From positions 124,001 through 188,000 of the forward strand of contig CP000476.1 in assembly GCA_000014925.1 (NCBI GenBank): 64,000 bases of DNA, in the 5' to 3' direction. How positions within the stretch are numbered: the first letter of the stretch is position 1; the number at the start of each line of letters is the position of its first letter. The notes under the pieces were generated by a model. That model saw only the letters and a list, made by a program, of their open reading frames with translations, had not been told where the DNA came from and searched no databases. Source of the DNA: Paenarthrobacter aurescens TC1. GTDB taxonomy: Bacteria > Actinomycetota > Actinomycetes > Actinomycetales > Micrococcaceae. Shown here one piece after another: positions 63,975 to 64,000 of the stretch. The position numbers and the translations under genes were made by a program.

Positions 63975-64000
63975 CTGCCTTTATCCGGGATGCCCCCATG

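Overview
The window looks like accessory DNA, probably plasmid or genomic island, from a high-GC actinobacterium of the Arthrobacter / Pseudarthrobacter / Paenarthrobacter group. The evidence is GC-rich coding, frequent GTG/TTG starts, ATGA/GTGA coupled operons, actinobacterial gene types (OpcA, PxKF-domain secreted proteins, FadR-type GntR regulators) and the mix of catabolic modules with broken transposases, duplicated fragments and pseudogenes. No rRNA, tRNA, CRISPR array or replication gene was seen. The genus is inferred by recall of family resemblance, not by a search.

Layout. 0-2 kb: start of a copper-chaperone-like gene (runs off the left edge) with a CsoR-type operator, repeat remnants and a pRiA4b ORF-3-like gene. 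2-8.6 kb: a catabolic operon (cupin, APC permease, acyl-CoA-dehydrogenase-fold flavin monooxygenase, esterase, TetR, flavin reductase), then panD and a small protein. 8.8-10.2 kb: an IS256-family element with a frameshifted transposase. 11-24.2 kb: a glycan-utilisation locus (ABC sugar importer lacking its own ATPase, Gfo/Idh/MocA dehydrogenase, DUF6807/PmoA protein, cupin, 1407-residue secreted beta-helix protein, two LacI regulators). 24.4-25.1 kb: a serine recombinase with an in-frame stop. 25.2-34.3 kb: a cobalt-type nitrile hydratase module with AmiC-like and ArsR regulators, CbtAB cobalt transporter, nitrile hydratase alpha/beta/activator and amidase. 34.7-42.3 kb: adenylate kinase and a complete methylcitrate-cycle cluster (prpC, prpB, prpD, GntR, divergent prpE), followed by a ruined CoA-transferase. 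43.4-47.9 kb: MFS transporter, GH3 beta-glucosidase and TetR behind a perfect palindromic operator. 48-50 kb: small proteins and two DUF202 proteins. 50-52.9 kb: a decayed second copy of the glycan locus in which an internal deletion joins the beta-helix gene to a LacI gene. 53.2-57.5 kb: copper module (YHS protein, CopA, secreted protein, CopZ) behind two CsoR-type operators. 58-62.1 kb: GntR, metal-dependent hydrolase, frameshifted MFS transporter and ketopantoate-reductase-like protein. 62.3-63.7 kb: 3' fragment of zwf joined to a frameshifted opcA.

How the genes fit together. The most coherent system spans about 25-42 kb. Nitrile hydratase plus amidase would turn a nitrile into a carboxylate and ammonia, CbtAB could supply the cobalt, and PrpE with PrpC/PrpD/PrpB would take propionate to pyruvate and succinate. 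Adenylate kinase between the two halves could recycle the AMP made by PrpE. The block therefore reads as a possible propionitrile-to-central-metabolism island; this is inference from gene content and order.

Much of the window is visibly rearranged. A pair of short dispersed repeats (here called A and B) recurs at module borders. Several genes carry one-base deletions in G runs, which may be true decay or sequence error.
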